A stretch of DNA of 64,000 bases from an uncultured Clostridium sp. (GCA_900539375.1 UQBY01000014.1:22412-86411), one strand, 5' to 3'. Positions 36,325-49,764 are shown, numbered from the stretch's first letter. Made by a program: numbers and translations. Notes: a model not told the origin generated them from the letters alone.

Positions 36325-36999
36325 TTATATTTTTTTATATTTTGCTAAAAAATTATATAAAAAATTTATAGAATCACTTATATTTTCTTTTTTATATTCT
36401 TCTGGAAGAGAATTTATATTTTCTAATAAATTATTTAAATTTTCATCATCTTTATAACTAGAAGAAATTTTTAAAACCCAAGTCTTAAACTTTTTTGTAT
36501 TATATCCTTCTACATCTTTTTCATTTACAGTATCTATTATTTTTAAATAGCCATCTACTATCTTAGCTATAATATTTTCATTTAAATTGCTACTTTTTAA
36601 AGTGCAATTTGTACTAAAGCTCTCTATTTTGTTTTGGGATAATAAAGATAATTTGGTATCTATATCTTCTTTAGAATATATACCTGCAATAACTTTATAT
36701 TTATCATCACTTTTAACTAATACCTTTTGAAAGTCAGAAGAAATGTTATTTAAAGTTTCTTTTGCATTTTCTTCATTTGAAAATAACCCACATTGTATTA
36801 TTCCAAAGCTTACATCATCTTCAATATCATCACTAAGAATATTATTTCCTGTTTTACTATTCTTTATAAACTCAATTTTACCTAAATTTAAAACTTTAAA
36901 TATTACAGTACCTATAAATGTTGAAAAGATAATAACAAGAGAATAAATAATAAGATTTTTTCTTGTATTTTTTCTATAATCATACCTTGTGTAACTCAT
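36325..36999 (-). CDS. Membrane-anchored SPOR-domain protein
   Basis: 224-aa protein with a cytoplasmic basic start, one membrane segment at about 16-38 and an extracellular SPOR-like domain at about 63-135 (FGIIQCGLFSNEENAKETLN and KYKVIAGIYSKEDIDTKL). SPOR domains bind denuded glycan at division sites. A helical C-terminal region follows. It may act in division or sporulation; its exact role is unknown. GGGAGG precedes the ATG. Confidence 0.8.
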   Translation of the reverse strand: MSYTRYDYRKNTRKNLIIYSLVIIFSTFIGTVIFKVLNLGKIEFIKNSKTGNNILSDDIEDDVSFGIIQCGLFSNEENAKETLNNISSDFQKVLVKSDDKYKVIAGIYSKEDIDTKLSLLSQNKIESFSTNCTLKSSNLNENIIAKIVDGYLKIIDTVNEKDVEGYNTKKFKTWVLKISSSYKDDENLNNLLENINSLPEEYKKENISDSINFLYNFLAKYKKI

Positions 37000-37086
37000 A
37001 TATTAACCCTCCCTATATATATTTTTTAATAATATAATATTAGGGAGGGTTTTCATTTATTCATTATGTAATAATTTATTAATTAT

Positions 37087-38592
37087 CTATACATTATAAT
37101 ATAAATTTTCTGAGGGATAATTAGGGTCACAAGTTATATCTATTCCAAGTTTTCTAAAGGTTTGTTCATCATTTTTAGAAATCATTGTTGTTGAATGTGC
37201 TTGACATCCTTTTAATAATTCTAATTTTTCCATAGCTACTTGTGCTATTGGATTTGTTGCTGCACATATACTTAATGCTATAAGAAGTTCTTCACAAGTT
37301 AAAGCTGCTCTATTATTTTTTAATGTATTTGATTTTAAGTTTAATATTGGTTCAAGAATTACTGGTGAAATTAAATATATATTATCATCAATATTTGCTA
37401 AATATTTTACTGCATTTATTATTACAGCTGCTGTTGCATCCATTGTGTCTGAACTCTTTCCTGTAAGTATTGTTCCATCTTCAAGCTCTAACGCTACTGC
37501 TGGGCAAATATCATTATTAGAACTTTTTCTTAATTCATTAGTTTTTGCTCTAGCAACTGGTACTACTTTTCTATCCTCTTCCTTAAGTTCTAATTCGTCC
37601 ATAATTAGTTTTGCTCTATTATAAGAATCTTCATCTGCATAGCCTTTTTTATATTCACAACCAGTTTTAAAATATCTTCTTATTATCTCTTGCTTTGAAG
37701 CTTCCCTTACTACTTCATCATCTATAATTCCAAAACCTACTCTATTTACTCCCATATCTGTTGGAGATTTATATACAGATTCTTTTCCTGTTATTTTTTC
37801 TATTATTCTTTTTAATACTGGGAAAGATTCAATATCTCTATTATAATTTACTGCTACCTTTTGATATGCATCCATATGGAAAGAATCAATCATATTTACA
37901 TCTTTTAAGTCAACTGTAGCTGCTTCATAAGCTATATTAAGAGGATGCTTTAATGGTACATTCCAAACAGGGAAAGTTTCAAACTTTGAATACCCAGCTA
38001 AATTTCCTCTTTTAAATTCATGATATAATTGACTTAAACATGTAGCAAGTTTTCCGCTTCCAGGTCCTGGTGCTGTAACAACAACTATAGGCTTTGAAGT
38101 TTCTATATAAGGATTTTTTCCATATCCTTCATCACTTACTATTGTATCTACATCTGTTGGATATCCCTTTGTTGCTCTGTGTTTATAAACCTTTATTCCT
38201 CTTCTTTCTAATTTATTTATAAATATATTAGTTGATGGTTGGTCATTGAATCTTGTTATAACAACACTATTTACATCTAAGTCATAGCTTCTTAAATCAT
38301 CTATAAGTCTTAGAACATCCATATCATATGTTATTCCAAAATCTCCTCTTATTTTGTTTCTTTCAATATCTCCTGCATAAACACAAATAACTACTTCTAC
38401 TTTTTCTCTTAATTTATAAAGCAATTTTATTTTTGCATTTTCATCAAAACCTGGTAAAACTCTTTTAGCATGCATATCATAAAGAAGTTTTCCTCCAAAT
38501 TCTAAATAAAGTTTATCATAGTTATTTACTCTTTCTAAGATATACTTTGATTGCTCCTCTAAGTATTTTACGTGATCAAATCCAACTTTCAT
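37087..38592 (-). CDS. DUF1846 family protein
   Basis: 501-aa protein of the conserved COG4868 family, starting [22 protein letters not shown] phosphate-loop-like [17 protein letters not shown] and the segment [16 protein letters not shown] are typical. The biochemical role is unknown; a nucleotide-binding fold is suggested by the loop. The length is normal for the family. It stands alone with GAGAGAGG before the start. Confidence 0.9.
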   Translation of the reverse strand: MKVGFDHVKYLEEQSKYILERVNNYDKLYLEFGGKLLYDMHAKRVLPGFDENAKIKLLYKLREKVEVVICVYAGDIERNKIRGDFGITYDMDVLRLIDDLRSYDLDVNSVVITRFNDQPSTNIFINKLERRGIKVYKHRATKGYPTDVDTIVSDEGYGKNPYIETSKPIVVVTAPGPGSGKLATCLSQLYHEFKRGNLAGYSKFETFPVWNVPLKHPLNIAYEAATVDLKDVNMIDSFHMDAYQKVAVNYNRDIESFPVLKRIIEKITGKESVYKSPTDMGVNRVGFGIIDDEVVREASKQEIIRRYFKTGCEYKKGYADEDSYNRAKLIMDELELKEEDRKVVPVARAKTNELRKSSNNDICPAVALELEDGTILTGKSSDTMDATAAVIINAVKYLANIDDNIYLISPVILEPILNLKSNTLKNNRAALTCEELLIALSICAATNPIAQVAMEKLELLKGCQAHSTTMISKNDEQTFRKLGIDITCDPNYPSENLYYNV

Positions 38593-38821
38593 GATTTACC
38601 TCTCTCTTTTTATTTTAGTATTTTGTTAAAATTCATTTAGATATTATGACATAAGAAAATATTTGTGTAAATTTTATATTTGTGCTTTTCAAATAAATTA
38701 ATTTTATTTATGTTCTTTTTATTATTTTTATATCCTTTATTCACATATACATATAAATTGAAATTTATTAAAAATAGTGATATTATTTTATACGTATCAC
38801 TATTTATAAATGCAAAAAAAT

Positions 38822-38855
38822 AAAGGTATTACATTAATAATGTAATACCCTTTTT
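38822..38855 (-). terminator. Terminator after dapL
   Basis: GGTATTACATT and AATGTAATACC arms (38825-38835 and 38839-38849), with T bases on the minus strand at the left end. It follows the dapL stop closely. Confidence 0.8.
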
Positions 38856-38863
38856 ATTTTTTA

Positions 38864-40057
38864 TTATTTAAGGCAATCTAATTTTTTAATTCTTTCTACT
38901 GCCTTTATAACATTTTCTCTGTCTCCAAATGAAGTAAGTCTAAAGTATCCTTCTCCATTATTACCAAATCCAACACCTGGTGTTCCAACTACATTTGCTT
39001 CTTTTAAAAGTAAATCAAAGAAATCCCAAGATTTCATTCCATTTGGACATTTTAGCCATACATATGGAGAATTTTCTCCTCCTACATATTCTATTCCCAT
39101 TTCAGTTAATGCAGAACCTATTATCTTAGCATTTTCTTTATAATACTTTATAACTTCTCCTGTTGCTTTTCTTCCTTCTTTAGAGAATACTTGAGCAGCA
39201 CCTCTTTGAACTATATATGGTACTCCATTAAATTTAGTAGTTTGTCTTCTAAGCCATAATTTATTTAAAGCAACTCCTCCAACTTCTAATTCCATTGGAA
39301 CTATAGTATATCCACATCTAACACCAGTAAATCCTGCTGTCTTTGATAATGAACATATTTCTATAGCACAAGATTTTGCTCCTTCAATTTCATATATGCT
39401 ATGAGGGATATTTTCATCTGAAATAAATGCTTCATAAGCTGCATCAAATAAAATTATTGCTCCCTTTTTCTTTGCAAATTCAACCCATTTAGTTAATTGT
39501 TCTCTTGTATAAACAGCTCCTGTTGGGTTATTTGGAGAACAAAGGTATATTAAATCTCCTTCTAAATCATCACTTGGCATTGGTAAGAATCCATTTTCTT
39601 CATTTCCATCCATGTAGTTTATCTTTCTTCCACCACTCATAACATTTGTGTCAACATAAGCTGGATAAACTGGGTCTGGAATTAATGCAACTGCTTCTGT
39701 TGAGAAGATATCTAATAGATTTCCTAAATCACTCTTAGCTCCATCACTTACGAATATTTCATCTGCAGATAATTCTACATTGTGTTCTCCATAATATTCT
39801 TTTAAAACATCTTTTAAGAATCCATATCCTTGTTCAGGACCATATCCATGGAATGTTTCTTTATGAGCCATATCATCAACAGCATTATGTAATGCTTCTA
39901 TTACAGGTGCACAAAGTGGTTGTGTAACATCACCAATTCCTAAAGAAATTACCTCTTTATCTGGATTTTGAGCCTTATATTCATTAACTTTTTTAGCTAT
40001 TGTTGAAAATAAGTAGCTATCTTGTAACTTAAGAAAGTTTTCATTAATTTTTATCAT
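38864..40057 (-). CDS. dapL: LL-diaminopimelate aminotransferase
   Basis: 397-aa PLP enzyme that makes LL-diaminopimelate directly from tetrahydrodipicolinate, for lysine and wall synthesis. The start [20 protein letters not shown] and [13 protein letters not shown] are diagnostic of DapL. The PLP lysine is in [15 protein letters not shown] precedes the ATG. dapF, which acts next in the pathway, is encoded nearby at 41778. Confidence 0.95.
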   Translation of the reverse strand: MIKINENFLKLQDSYLFSTIAKKVNEYKAQNPDKEVISLGIGDVTQPLCAPVIEALHNAVDDMAHKETFHGYGPEQGYGFLKDVLKEYYGEHNVELSADEIFVSDGAKSDLGNLLDIFSTEAVALIPDPVYPAYVDTNVMSGGRKINYMDGNEENGFLPMPSDDLEGDLIYLCSPNNPTGAVYTREQLTKWVEFAKKKGAIILFDAAYEAFISDENIPHSIYEIEGAKSCAIEICSLSKTAGFTGVRCGYTIVPMELEVGGVALNKLWLRRQTTKFNGVPYIVQRGAAQVFSKEGRKATGEVIKYYKENAKIIGSALTEMGIEYVGGENSPYVWLKCPNGMKSWDFFDLLLKEANVVGTPGVGFGNNGEGYFRLTSFGDRENVIKAVERIKKLDCLK

Positions 40058-40183
40058 TTTTATCCTCCAATTTATAAATATGTATTTTATTATTTTGGTT
40101 TATCTCACCTAAAAGTTTAACTTTTATTGAAATTTTATATTATTATAACATTATTTTTATAATTTTTATATAACTTAATTGAT

Positions 40184-42620
<2,437 letters not shown>

Positions 42621-42623
42621 AGA

Positions 42624-43193
42624 CTACACCTCGTAATAATTAATTATTTTTTCTGCTAGCTCTCTTTTACTAACTCTAGTATCCATTGCTTCTTTTTCAA
42701 GATATTTATGTGCCTCTTCTTCTGTCATATTCCTATATTGAATTAAAATACACTTTGCTCTGTTTACTACTCTTATATCGTCAACCTTTTTCATAAGTTT
42801 ATCTTGCTGAGTTTTCATAGCATTTACTCTTCTTAAAGAAGTAAAAACAAATCTTACTCCTTGATAAAAAATTGATTTACTAAAAGGTTTTGGAATTACA
42901 AATACTCCATATTGCTCTAGCTTTGCCCCTATCATATCTGCATTTTCGGATTTAGTAATTAAAATAACTCCAGTAATTCCTTGTTGAGTTATTTTAATAG
43001 CTAATTCATTCCCAAATTCATCAATCAGAGGAGTATCTATTATTATAAGACTATATTCATCATGTAGTAATCTTCTTCTTGCAGATGCCCCATTTGATTC
43101 AGCATCAATATTATTATACCCTATATCTTTCAAATATTCAGCGAAAACCTTTGTCCCCTTTATAGAGCTACATACAAGTAATATCTTATCCAT
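42624..43193 (-). CDS. ANTAR-domain response regulator (NasT-like antiterminator)
   Basis: 189-aa protein with an N-terminal receiver fold (phosphoacceptor candidate Asp53 in IIIDTPL) and a C-terminal ANTAR domain (about 125-185: RVVNRAKCILIQYRNMTEEEAHKYLEKEAM). ANTAR proteins bind small RNA hairpins with hexaloops and stop terminator formation. It directly follows glnA. The leaders of the GltB-like/glnA operon and of glnN nearby carry matching hairpins, so those transcripts are its likely targets. Confidence 0.9.
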   Translation of the reverse strand: MDKILLVCSSIKGTKVFAEYLKDIGYNNIDAESNGASARRRLLHDEYSLIIIDTPLIDEFGNELAIKITQQGITGVILITKSENADMIGAKLEQYGVFVIPKPFSKSIFYQGVRFVFTSLRRVNAMKTQQDKLMKKVDDIRVVNRAKCILIQYRNMTEEEAHKYLEKEAMDTRVSKRELAEKIINYYEV

Positions 43194-43214
43194 TTAGCAC
43201 CCCCTGAAGACATG

Positions 43215-44543
43215 TTAAAGTTTATAGAAATAATTTGCAATTTCCCATTCACTTATATCATTTTCAGCTTTGCAGTTATTTTTATAATCCGCCCATTCTT
43301 TCTTTTTAGCCTTTATAAACTTATAAAATAGAAAATCACCTAAAATATTTCTTACGAAACTACTTTTTTCCATCTCTTCTATAGCTTCTAGTAAATTTTC
43401 TGGAAGCTTTTCATACTTTTCTAGTTCCTTTTCATCTAACTTATATAAGTTAACATCAGTTGCTTTAGGAAGAACTTTTTTCTCTCTTATACCTTCCATT
43501 CCAGCTTGTAATAAAACTGTAAAAGCTAAATATGGATTACATGTGCAATCTGCACTTCTTAATTCCATTCTGTTATATTCTCCAGTAGATGCAGGTATTC
43601 TTATAAGTTGAGACCTATTTTTATGTGACCATGTTACATATTTTGGTGCTTCATGACTTCCAAATCTTTTATAAGAATTTACTGTAGGATTTAATATTGC
43701 TGTTATTTCTTTAAGTCTGTCTAATATTCCAGCTATAAAGCTTTCAGCTTCTTGTGAATGTTCATTATCTGTTTTAAATAAATTTTTACCATCCTTTGCA
43801 ATAGATAAATTTATATGGAATCCTGAACCGCTTTCATTTTTTAGTGGTTTTGGCAAGAAACTTGCATATAATCCATTTAAATTAGCAATTGTCTTTATTG
43901 CTATTTTAGCTGTTATAAAGTTATCAGCTGAAATTAATCCAGTATCATGTTTAAAATCTATTTCATTTTGACCTGGACCTGATTCATGATGTGAACTTTC
44001 TAATACAAGTCCCATTTGTTCTAATGTAAGACATACTTCTCTTCTTACATTTTCTCCTTTATCAACAGGTGCTACATCAAAATAACCTGCTTTATCATGA
44101 GGAATAAGAAGTGGTTCACCTGACTCATCTGTTTTAAATAGATAGAATTCACATTCTGGACCTACCTTTGCAGTATAACCCATTCTCCATAATTCTTCTA
44201 TTGTTTTACTTAGTATCATTCTAGAGTCTCCCTCAAAAAGTTCTCCATTAGGTCTTCTTATAGTACAATAAAAACGTGCAACCTTTTCCTGTTGAGGTCT
44301 CCATGGTAAAATACTTAATGTTGATGGGTCTGGAAATAAAAATAAATCTGACTCTTCAATATTTAAAAATCCATCAATAGATGAAGCATCAAAACTTATA
44401 CCTGTTAAAAATGCTTTTTTTAACTGTGATGACATTATTGACATATTTTTTATATTTCCAAATATGTCACAAAACTGTAGTCTTATAAATTTAATATCAT
44501 TTTCTTCTACGAAATCTAAAATCTCAGTTATTGCCTGATCCAC
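43215..44543 (-). CDS. glnA: Glutamine synthetase, type I
   Basis: 442-aa ATP-dependent enzyme making glutamine from glutamate and ammonia. Active-site motifs are KVGPECEFYLF, GPGQNEIDFK, ESGSGFHINLS and the late NRMELRSADCTCNPYLAF. It starts with GTG, eight bases after AGGAGG. It lies 53 bases after a GltB-like domain gene and before the ANTAR gene. The window also has a type III enzyme (glnN) in the opposite direction. Confidence 0.96.
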   Translation of the reverse strand: MDQAITEILDFVEENDIKFIRLQFCDIFGNIKNMSIMSSQLKKAFLTGISFDASSIDGFLNIEESDLFLFPDPSTLSILPWRPQQEKVARFYCTIRRPNGELFEGDSRMILSKTIEELWRMGYTAKVGPECEFYLFKTDESGEPLLIPHDKAGYFDVAPVDKGENVRREVCLTLEQMGLVLESSHHESGPGQNEIDFKHDTGLISADNFITAKIAIKTIANLNGLYASFLPKPLKNESGSGFHINLSIAKDGKNLFKTDNEHSQEAESFIAGILDRLKEITAILNPTVNSYKRFGSHEAPKYVTWSHKNRSQLIRIPASTGEYNRMELRSADCTCNPYLAFTVLLQAGMEGIREKKVLPKATDVNLYKLDEKELEKYEKLPENLLEAIEEMEKSSFVRNILGDFLFYKFIKAKKKEWADYKNNCKAENDISEWEIANYFYKL

Positions 44544-44596
44544 TATAAATTCCTCCTATTTATAATATATTTATTAAAATTATTTTATAGTGACTT

Positions 44597-45274
44597 TTAT
44601 TTAGATGAGATTTTGAAATATTTACTATTTAATATTTCATGAAAGTTTACTTTAAACTCCTCTGAAAACTCTTTTAAATATTTTTCTATTTCCAGTCCAT
44701 TTTCAAGTTCTTCACATATAGCATCATTAAATAATTTCTTTGGTTTCTTTTTACTTCTTATATAAATACTTCCCCCACTTATTTCTGATGCACAATACTT
44801 TCCCACTGGACATTCATCATTATTAAGTCCTAAAACAATAATTTTTCCGTCCCTTTGAGATTCTCCAAGAAAATCTCCAACACTTCCTCCTATAACAATA
44901 ACAGAAGTAGCATCTTTTTTTTGTGTCATATGTATTCCAACTCTATATCCAGCATTTCCTAAAACAAGTATTTTTCCTCCTTGCATAGAATAGCCAGTTG
45001 CATCTTTGCAATTTCCCTCCACTATTATTTTACCACTCTTCATACTATCTCCAATAGCATCTTGGCAGTTTCCATGAAGAAAAATTTCTGTTTCTTCTAA
45101 TTCTTTTCCAGCTTTACTTCCTAGATTTCCTCTTATAACTAGCTTTTTGTTTTTTATTTTGTTTCCAATATATCTTTTACCATCTAAATTTTCTAAAATG
45201 ATTTCTTTTTCCTTTGAATTTTTTATCATTTCATTTATTTCTATATAACTTAAATTTTTTCCATCTATAATCAA
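44597..45274 (-). CDS. GXGXG (GltB C-terminal-like) domain protein
   Basis: 225-aa stand-alone homologue of the C-terminal beta-helix of the glutamate synthase large subunit. Repeats such as GKIIVEGNCKDATGYSMQGG and GKILVLGNAGYRVGIHM carry the GxGxG-like turns. There is no glutaminase or FMN domain, so by itself it cannot be a glutamate synthase; it may serve as a subunit or scaffold. It starts with TTG, with GGAGGGAG upstream, and is the first gene of the glnA operon. Confidence 0.85.
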   Translation of the reverse strand: MIIDGKNLSYIEINEMIKNSKEKEIILENLDGKRYIGNKIKNKKLVIRGNLGSKAGKELEETEIFLHGNCQDAIGDSMKSGKIIVEGNCKDATGYSMQGGKILVLGNAGYRVGIHMTQKKDATSVIVIGGSVGDFLGESQRDGKIIVLGLNNDECPVGKYCASEISGGSIYIRSKKKPKKLFNDAICEELENGLEIEKYLKEFSEEFKVNFHEILNSKYFKISSK

Positions 45275-45365
45275 TTTACTCCCTCCAAGCTTTTATTGCC
45301 TCTTAAGGTTTTTATTGATATATCTGTTAATTAAAAGTTATTATAGATAGGTATTTTATAAAAAC

Positions 45366-45427
45366 AAAAAAAGGCATATTAATAAAAGTGTATTTAAATT
45401 TGTACACAAAAATTAAGAACGCCTTTG
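45366..45427 (-). terminator. Leader terminator of the GltB-like/glnA operon (attenuator candidate)
   Basis: On the minus strand CAAAGGC (45427-45421) can pair with GCCTTTTTTTG (from 45375), with inner GTGTA/TACAC and TTAAT/ATTAA pairings, ending in seven T bases, about 90 bases before the first start codon. It begins almost at the predicted transcription start and competes with the hexaloop hairpin. Confidence 0.55.
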
Positions 45428-45431
45428 TCCT
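45416..45431 (-). promoter_or_regulatory. Hexaloop hairpin, ANTAR target candidate (glnA side)
   Basis: Stem AGGAC (45431-45427) and GTTCT (45420-45416) with loop AAAGGC, which has A at position 1 and G at position 4 as in ANTAR target hairpins. The loop is also the left arm of the leader terminator, so the two structures exclude each other. Confidence 0.55.
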
Positions 45432-45437
45432 ACACAC

Positions 45438-45466
45438 ATTTTAATTTATATAAATTTTTTTGTCAA
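45438..45466 (-). promoter_or_regulatory. Promoter of the GltB-like/glnA operon
   Basis: Minus-strand TTGACA (45461-45466) and TAAAAT (45438-45443) 17 bp apart. The predicted start is near 45431, at the first base of the hexaloop hairpin. Confidence 0.78.
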
Positions 45467-45482
45467 TGTTTTAAATTTGGTC

Positions 45483-45511
45483 TTGATTTTTTGAAATTAT
45501 GGGGTTATAAT
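45483..45511 (+). promoter_or_regulatory. Promoter of glnN
   Basis: TTGATT (45483-45488) and TATAAT (45506-45511) 17 bp apart, with the predicted start near 45518. It diverges from the glnA-side promoter. Confidence 0.8.
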
Positions 45512-45521
45512 AACAGCATGA

Positions 45522-45537
45522 ACAGCAAAGGCGCTGT
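45522..45537 (+). promoter_or_regulatory. Hexaloop hairpin, ANTAR target candidate (glnN side)
   Basis: Stem ACAGC and GCTGT (45522-45526 and 45533-45537) with loop AAAGGC, A at 1 and G at 4. It shares 45527-45537 with the left arm of the glnN leader terminator. Confidence 0.6.
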
Positions 45538-45565
45538 AGGAAATAGTCCTACAGCGCCTTTTTTT
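45527..45565 (+). terminator. Attenuator terminator in the glnN leader
   Basis: Perfect 15-bp stem (45527-45541 with 45547-45561), 5-nt loop and a T run, sitting between the glnN promoter and its start codon at 45600. A strong intrinsic terminator here must be relieved for glnN to be expressed. Confidence 0.9.
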
Positions 45566-45599
45566 ATGAAAATACCAAAATTAAAGGAGAGATTTGATT

Positions 45600-47732
45600 A
45601 TGAGTACTAACGTTACTAGCGTACCAGAAATTTTTGGTAGCATGGTCTTTAACGACAAAGTCATGAAGGAGAGATTACCAAAACAAGTTTATAAAGATTT
45701 AACTGCCACTATTAAAAGTGGTAAAAAACTTACTATAGAAGTTGCTAATGTAGTTGCTAACTCAATGAAGGATTGGGCTATAGAAAAAGGGGCTACTCAC
45801 TTTACTCACTGGTTCCAACCAATGACAGGAATAACTGCTGAAAAACATGATAGTTTCATTTCACCTAAAGATGATGGAACAGTTATAATGGAATTCTCTG
45901 GTAAAGAACTTATTAAAGGTGAACCAGATGCTTCAAGTTTCCCATCAGGTGGATTAAGAGCAACTTTCGAAGCTAGAGGATATACAGCTTGGGACCCTAC
46001 TTCTTATGCATTTATAAAAGAAGGTACATTATGTATTCCAACTGTTTTCTATTCATATTCTGGTGAAGTTCTTGATAAAAAGACTCCATTATTACGTTCA
46101 ATGGAAGCTTTAGATGTTCAAGCCTTAAGAATATTAAAATTATTTGGACATGATGAAGTAAAAAGAGTTATAACAACTGTTGGACCAGAACAAGAATACT
46201 TCTTAGTTGACCAAAAATTATATGAAGAAAGATTAGACCTTAAATTAACAGGAAGAACTCTTATTGGTGCAATGCCTCCTAAAGGACAAGAAATGGACGA
46301 CCACTACTTTGGAAGCATAAAACCAAGAGTTGCAGCATACATGAAAGAATTAGATGATGAATTATGGAAGCTTGGAATTCTTTCTAAAACTGAGCATAAT
46401 GAAGTTGCTCCTGCTCAACATGAAATGGCTCCAATTTTTGGAACTACAAATGTTGCTACAGACCATAACCAATTAACAATGGAAATAATGAAGAGAGTTG
46501 CTAAGAAAAATGGATTAGCTTGTCTTCTACATGAAAAACCATTTAAAGGTATAAATGGTTCAGGAAAACATAATAACTGGTCAATTTCTACTGATACAGG
46601 AAAAAACCTTTTAGAACCAGGAGAATCTCCAGCAGAAAATGCTCAATTCTTAACATTCTTATGTGCAGTTATTAAAGCTGTTGATAAATATCAAGATTTA
46701 TTAAGAATATCTGTTGCAAATGCTGGTAATGACCATCGTTTAGGAGCTAATGAAGCACCTCCTGCAATAGTTTCTATGTTCCTTGGTGACGAACTTACTG
46801 ATGTATTAAAATCAATAGAGGATAGTTCAGAATATGTTGCAAAAGGAAAGACTACTATAGAATTAGGTGTTCATACATTACCAAGTTTCCCAAGTGATAC
46901 AACTGATAGAAACAGAACATCTCCATTTGCATTTACAGGAAACAAATTTGAATTTAGAATGCTTGGTTCAACATTCTCAGTAGCAGGACCAAACATAACT
47001 CTTAACACTATAGTTGCTGATGCTTTAAAAGATTTTGCTGATGAATTAGAAGCAAGCACAGAAGACTTTAATGTTGCTCTTAATAAATTAATAGTTAAGA
47101 CTTTAAAAGAACATAACAAAATAATATTTAATGGAAACAACTACTCTGATGAATGGGTTGTAGAAGCTGAAAAGAGAGGTTTATTAAATCTTAAGACTAC
47201 AGTGGATGCTCTTCCTCATTTCGTAGATGAAAAGAACCTTGAAGTATTTACAAAACATCATGTATTTACTGAATGTGAAATGAAATCAAGACTTGAAATA
47301 TTATTAGAAGAATATGCTAAGACAATTAACATAGAAGCATTAACAATGTCTCAAATGATTCATAAAGACATCTTACCTGCAGTACTTTCATTTATGAAAG
47401 ACTTAAGTGATACAGTTGTTGCTAAGAAAGCTGCTGGTGTATCTGTATTTGGATATGAAACTGGAGTATTAAATAAAGCTTCTGCTTTAGAAGATACTTT
47501 ATATGAAGATGTTAATAAATTAGATGAATTATTAACTAAGACTGATGAATATGAAGATAGCGAAGCTTTAGCTAGATTCTACCAAGCTGAAATAATAGCT
47601 CAAATGGATAAAGTTAGAGAATCTGCTGATACTTTAGAATTATTAGTTGGAAAGAAATATTGGCCAATTCCAACATATTCAGATCTTTTATATAAAGATA
47701 CACCTCAAATGCCATATAACGAATATAAATAA
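45600..47732 (+). CDS. glnN: Glutamine synthetase, type III
   Basis: 710-aa type III glutamine synthetase, an ammonia-assimilating dodecamer found in Bacteroides, cyanobacteria and clostridia. Family features are [13 protein letters not shown] near residue 65, [11 protein letters not shown], the segment [16 protein letters not shown] and [21 protein letters not shown] at 45600 has AAAGGAG ten bases upstream; an in-frame TTG at 45594 is too close. Expression depends on getting past the leader terminator. Confidence 0.97.
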   Translation: MSTNVTSVPEIFGSMVFNDKVMKERLPKQVYKDLTATIKSGKKLTIEVANVVANSMKDWAIEKGATHFTHWFQPMTGITAEKHDSFISPKDDGTVIMEFSGKELIKGEPDASSFPSGGLRATFEARGYTAWDPTSYAFIKEGTLCIPTVFYSYSGEVLDKKTPLLRSMEALDVQALRILKLFGHDEVKRVITTVGPEQEYFLVDQKLYEERLDLKLTGRTLIGAMPPKGQEMDDHYFGSIKPRVAAYMKELDDELWKLGILSKTEHNEVAPAQHEMAPIFGTTNVATDHNQLTMEIMKRVAKKNGLACLLHEKPFKGINGSGKHNNWSISTDTGKNLLEPGESPAENAQFLTFLCAVIKAVDKYQDLLRISVANAGNDHRLGANEAPPAIVSMFLGDELTDVLKSIEDSSEYVAKGKTTIELGVHTLPSFPSDTTDRNRTSPFAFTGNKFEFRMLGSTFSVAGPNITLNTIVADALKDFADELEASTEDFNVALNKLIVKTLKEHNKIIFNGNNYSDEWVVEAEKRGLLNLKTTVDALPHFVDEKNLEVFTKHHVFTECEMKSRLEILLEEYAKTINIEALTMSQMIHKDILPAVLSFMKDLSDTVVAKKAAGVSVFGYETGVLNKASALEDTLYEDVNKLDELLTKTDEYEDSEALARFYQAEIIAQMDKVRESADTLELLVGKKYWPIPTYSDLLYKDTPQMPYNEYK

Positions 47733-47770
47733 AAATATAATTTAAATAAAACGCCACAACTTTTAATAAC

Positions 47771-47807
47771 AAAAAGGCTGTACATGAAAAAATGTACAGC
47801 TTTTTTT
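47771..47807. terminator. Terminator between glnN and xpt
   Basis: Stem GGCTGTACAT/ATGTACAGC extended by A and T runs (47771-47784 and 47792-47807), able to end transcription from both convergent genes. Confidence 0.88.
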
Positions 47808-47817
47808 AATATATTTA

Positions 47818-48387
47818 TTAAACAAATTCAATTAAATCTTTTCCAAGTTTTTTTATTCTTGCAAGAGAGTATATATCATATCCCTTTTCTTCTAGCATTT
47901 TTCTTCCTGGTTGGAATGATTTTTCTATAACTATTCCTATTCCACATACCTTTGCTCCAGCTTCTTCAACAAGTCTTATTGCTCCAAGGGCAGCTTCTCC
48001 ATTAGCTAAAAAATCATCAATTATAATTATATTATCATCTTTATTTATAAACTTTTTTGAAAGTGTAAGTTCATAATCAGAGTTTTTAGTAAATGAATGT
48101 ACTGTTGTTTGATAAACCTCTCCATTTAATATTTTAGAAGTTTGCTTTTTTAAAGTAACCATAGGAAGGTTCATTTGAAGTGCTGTCATTACAGTTGGTG
48201 CAATTCCTGAACTTTCTATTGTAAAAATCTTTGTTGCACCCTTATCTTGAAAATATTCTTTAAAGCATGTTCCTACTTCATACATAAGCTTTGAATCTAC
48301 TCCATGATTTAAAAATGAATCTACTTTAAGAACATTTTCACTAAGTGCTTGCCCTTCTTCTAAAATTCTTTCACGTAATTTTTCCAT
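47818..48387 (-). CDS. xpt: Xanthine phosphoribosyltransferase
   Basis: 189-aa purine salvage enzyme converting xanthine and PRPP to XMP. The PRPP-binding motif is [14 protein letters not shown] (about 127-140). It follows the permease gene by 17 bases and shares the guanine riboswitch leader. Confidence 0.95.
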   Translation of the reverse strand: MEKLRERILEEGQALSENVLKVDSFLNHGVDSKLMYEVGTCFKEYFQDKGATKIFTIESSGIAPTVMTALQMNLPMVTLKKQTSKILNGEVYQTTVHSFTKNSDYELTLSKKFINKDDNIIIIDDFLANGEAALGAIRLVEEAGAKVCGIGIVIEKSFQPGRKMLEEKGYDIYSLARIKKLGKDLIEFV

Positions 48388-48404
48388 TTTATTTTCCTTC
48401 TTTC

Positions 48405-49715
48405 TTATTTTTCTTCTTTTAATATCTTGTTTAATATAAGTGCTGTTATAGTTCCAGTTGATATTCCTGATGAAAATATCATATTTAATCCTTGTGGAAG
48501 ATTAGAAACAAAATCTGGTCTAAATGTTACTCCAAGTCCTAATCCAACTGAAGCTGCTATTATTAGCAAGTTTCTATTATTTATATGTACTGTACTTAAT
48601 GTTTTTATTCCTGCTGCTGCTATTGTTCCAAACATAACAATTCCAACACCTCCAAGTACTGGTTGAGGAATTGTATTTATTAATGCTGCAAATTTAGGGA
48701 AAAATCCAAGTATTATTAAAATAATACCAGCCATTATAGCTACTGCTCTACTAGCATTTTTAGTAAGAGGAATAAGTCCTACATTTTGGCTAAAAGTTGT
48801 ATTTGGAAATGTTCCTACAGCCCCTGCTATTGAACTTCCAATTCCATCTGCAAGCACCCCTCTACCTATAATTTTATTATCAGCTTTTATCTTTGATACC
48901 TCACATATAGTTGTTAAGCATCCAACAGTTTCTATAGTAGTTACTATATATGCAGGAATAAAAGCAAGAACATATTTTATATTAAAATCTACCCCATATT
49001 GAAAAATATTAGGTAGTGCAAACCATTTTGCTTCTTTAACAACAGTAAAATCTACCTTTCCAAGAGGTATACAAATTATATATCCAATAATCATTCCTAT
49101 AAGTACTGAAGCACTACTTACCATACCCTTTCCATATCTATTTAGTAAAAGAGTTATTATTAATACAGCAATTGAAATTCCAACATTCATAAGACTACCA
49201 TAATCAGAAGCACCGCTTCCACCTGCTGCCCAATCCATAGAAACAGGAATTAAAGTTAATCCTATTAAACATACAACAGTTCCAGTTACTAATGGTGGAA
49301 AAAGCTTCATAAGTGGTTTTATAAAGAAGCTTAAAATAATTTCAACTATTGAACCAAGTATTGCTGCACCTACTATTCCTGGCATTCCAGCAATAGAACC
49401 AACTGTTATTGAAGGTGAGACAAATGTAAAGTCTGTTCCCATTATACATGGCACTCTTGCCCCTACTTTTCCTATTCCTTTTGACTGTATCACAGTTGCT
49501 ATTCCAGCTGCTAAAATACAAGCACTCATAACTGCAGTTGACATTGCTGTGTTAAATCCTAATGCATTTGAAATAACAAGAGGAACTGCAATTATTCCTC
49601 CAAAGGCTGCAAATATGTTTTGAAAGCCTAAAAGTATTTGTGTCATAATATTAGGCTTATCATTAATTCCATAAAGCAGTTCATCATCTTTTAAAATTTC
49701 TTTTGTTTCTTCCAT
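48405..49715 (-). CDS. pbuX: Xanthine permease (NCS2 family)
   Basis: 436-aa nucleobase transporter with about 12-14 hydrophobic segments. The NCS2 signature is seen in [24 protein letters not shown] and [25 protein letters not shown] precedes the ATG. Operon with xpt, under the guanine riboswitch. Confidence 0.95.
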   Translation of the reverse strand: MEETKEILKDDELLYGINDKPNIMTQILLGFQNIFAAFGGIIAVPLVISNALGFNTAMSTAVMSACILAAGIATVIQSKGIGKVGARVPCIMGTDFTFVSPSITVGSIAGMPGIVGAAILGSIVEIILSFFIKPLMKLFPPLVTGTVVCLIGLTLIPVSMDWAAGGSGASDYGSLMNVGISIAVLIITLLLNRYGKGMVSSASVLIGMIIGYIICIPLGKVDFTVVKEAKWFALPNIFQYGVDFNIKYVLAFIPAYIVTTIETVGCLTTICEVSKIKADNKIIGRGVLADGIGSSIAGAVGTFPNTTFSQNVGLIPLTKNASRAVAIMAGIILIILGFFPKFAALINTIPQPVLGGVGIVMFGTIAAAGIKTLSTVHINNRNLLIIAASVGLGLGVTFRPDFVSNLPQGLNMIFSSGISTGTITALILNKILKEEK

Positions 49716-49727
49716 TACTACCTCCTA

Positions 49728-49764
49728 AAAAAATAAAAAACACCTCAAAATAAATTTGAGGTGT
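49728..49764 (-). terminator. Riboswitch expression-platform terminator
   Basis: ACACCTCAAA (49764-49755) pairs with TTTGAGGTGT on the minus strand, followed by T bases, just before the pbuX ribosome binding site. The GAGGTG next to the aptamer P1 can pair with CACCTC as antiterminator. Confidence 0.9.

Noticed and set aside
45538..45550. Second ANTAR-type hexaloop (AGGA-AATAG-TCCT) in the glnN leader
   Set aside because: The loop closes at five bases, or seven without the A-T pair, and G is not at position 4; only the first hairpin fits the rule.
45425..45610. Small plus-strand reading frame between the glnA operon and glnN
   Set aside because: It runs through the divergent promoters, hexaloop hairpin and terminator, and has no ribosome binding site.
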